DNA of 33,092 bases from contig NCDY01000026.1 in the NCBI GenBank assembly GCA_002280405.1, positions 1 through 33,092 of the forward strand, in the 5' to 3' direction. The notes beneath the pieces are model-generated. The model had not been told where the DNA came from and did no database searches. It was given only the letters and a program-made list of their open reading frames with translations. Below are positions 32,333 to 33,092 of this stretch, one piece after another. The number at the start of each line of letters is the position of its first letter. Position 1 is the first letter of the stretch. A program made the position numbers and the translations under genes. This DNA is from Rhodobacterales bacterium 32-66-9. GTDB lineage: Bacteria; Pseudomonadota; Alphaproteobacteria; Rhodobacterales; Rhodobacteraceae.

Positions 32333-33092
32333 CCGGAACCGCACTCTTCAAGGACAGCGCCACCGACCGCAGCTTCCGCATGAGGTGGTATGCGAACCGG
32401 ATCGTGGGCTATGGCATCCTGATCTTCTGGGCGGTGATCTGCCTGTTTCCGATTTACTGGACGATCTCGACCAGCTTCAAGATGGCGCCGAACGTGATGC
32501 AGGGCAACCTGGTGCCTTGGGTCGATTTCCAGCCGAAATGGCTGGGGTGGAAGTCGCTTGGCCTTTCGCCCGACACGATCGGTGCCGAATCGACCGTGCG
32601 CGACGAATTCGTCAAGAGATTCATCAATTCGACGATCACTGCGCTTGTCTCATCGACACTTGCGGTGATCCTCGGCTCGCTGGCAGCTTACGGCCTGTCG
32701 CGGTTTTCCTACAGGTTCCTGTGGATGAAGAACGACGACATCTCGTTCTTTTTCCTCAGCCAGCTGATCCTGCCGCCCGTGGTTCTCGCCCTGCCCTTCC
32801 TGGTGCTCTACAAGGAATTGGCGCTTCTTGACACCACTGTCGGGCTGATCCTGCTCTACACGCTGTCGGTCCTGCCCATCGTGATCTGGATCATGCGCGA
32901 CCAGTTCGCCGGAATCCCGACCGAGCTGGAAGAAGCCGCGATGGTCGATGGCCTTGGCGTCTGGGGGGCGTTCTTCACGATCATCCTGCCGATTGCCCTG
33001 CCGGGCATGGTTGCGGCGTTCATCCTGAGCCTCGTGCTGACCTGGAACGAGTATTTCTTCGCCGCGCTCCTGACCTCGACCTATGCCAACAC
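32329..33092 (+). CDS. Carbohydrate ABC transporter permease (MalG-type), 3' truncated by the window
   Basis: 254 residues are present, still open at the edge. The first helix (VGYGILIFWAVICLFPIYWTIS) is followed by a long extracytoplasmic loop, and then the core helices. The EAA loop reads ELEEAAMVDGLGVWGAFFTIILP, and the end of the fragment is the conserved LTWNEYFFAALL. Only the last few dozen residues should be missing. It is coupled to the MalF-type gene by an ATGA overlap. Together with the ATPase and binding protein it completes the importer. Confidence 0.92.
   Translation, partial: MTGTALFKDSATDRSFRMRWYANRIVGYGILIFWAVICLFPIYWTISTSFKMAPNVMQGNLVPWVDFQPKWLGWKSLGLSPDTIGAESTVRDEFVKRFINSTITALVSSTLAVILGSLAAYGLSRFSYRFLWMKNDDISFFFLSQLILPPVVLALPFLVLYKELALLDTTVGLILLYTLSVLPIVIWIMRDQFAGIPTELEEAAMVDGLGVWGAFFTIILPIALPGMVAAFILSLVLTWNEYFFAALLTSTYAN

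Overview
The window looks like a chromosomal piece of a high-GC alphaproteobacterium of the Rhodobacterales (Rhodobacter/Paracoccus/roseobacter type). This rests on recognised families and is not a computed assignment: a DksA without the full zinc-finger cysteines, RTX proteins ending in a Hint domain, the dgt / A-type Fe-S carrier / exonuclease III neighbourhood, a MoxR + CoxE-type VWA locus, and strong GC bias at third codon positions. No phage, insertion sequence or CRISPR array is visible.

Layout. 1-1260: the 3' end of a DMGDH/GcvT-type demethylating oxidoreductase gene and a MocA-like nucleotidyltransferase. 1239-3990: two minus-strand Hint-domain genes, one an RTX repeat protein and one a stand-alone Hint protein. 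4451-4534: tRNA-Leu(CAA). 4582-6156: a divergent pair, a neutral zinc metallopeptidase and a DsbB-like oxidase. 6272-9492: dgt facing away from an IscA/ErpA-type carrier gene, then a conserved hypothetical and exonuclease III. 9635-11329: a flavin monooxygenase and dksA, both minus. 11503-15078: a MoxR AAA ATPase followed by an unusual 833-residue ORF that joins an exported DUF2927 lipoprotein to the C-terminal part of the cytoplasmic VWA protein normally paired with MoxR. 15222-16832: an HtpX-like M48 protease and rsmA. 16802-21768: a choline-kinase-like phosphotransferase and a 1335-residue GAF/multi-PAS hybrid histidine kinase. 21964-23486: a translationally coupled M20 amidohydrolase and DUF1304 membrane protein. 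23718-24277: a 43-residue Gln/Gly-rich protein with its own terminator, and a TfoX C-terminal-domain protein. 24685-26963: a coupled GT39 (ArnT-like) glycosyltransferase and PAP2 phosphatase, probably acting on envelope lipids. 27048-33092: a carbohydrate ABC importer locus. An UgpC-type ATPase and an RbsD/FucU sugar mutarotase run leftward; a Tat-exported solute-binding protein and two permeases run rightward, the last cut by the window edge.

The ABC locus shows its likely control logic. The palindrome CTAACATGTTAG lies in the divergent intergenic region, and a one-base variant, CTAACATGCTAG, lies immediately before the first permease start. Both are probably operators of one regulator that is not encoded in the window. 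Two hairpins after the solute-binding protein gene and a 717-base gap before the permeases fit higher expression of the binding protein than of the permeases.

The most unusual items are the DUF2927-VWA fusion with its odd junction, the operator pair, the RTX-Hint/Hint tandem pair, the small independent Gln-rich gene, and a long imperfect inverted repeat at 24497-24530. Functions come from reading the translations by eye. No database search was run.
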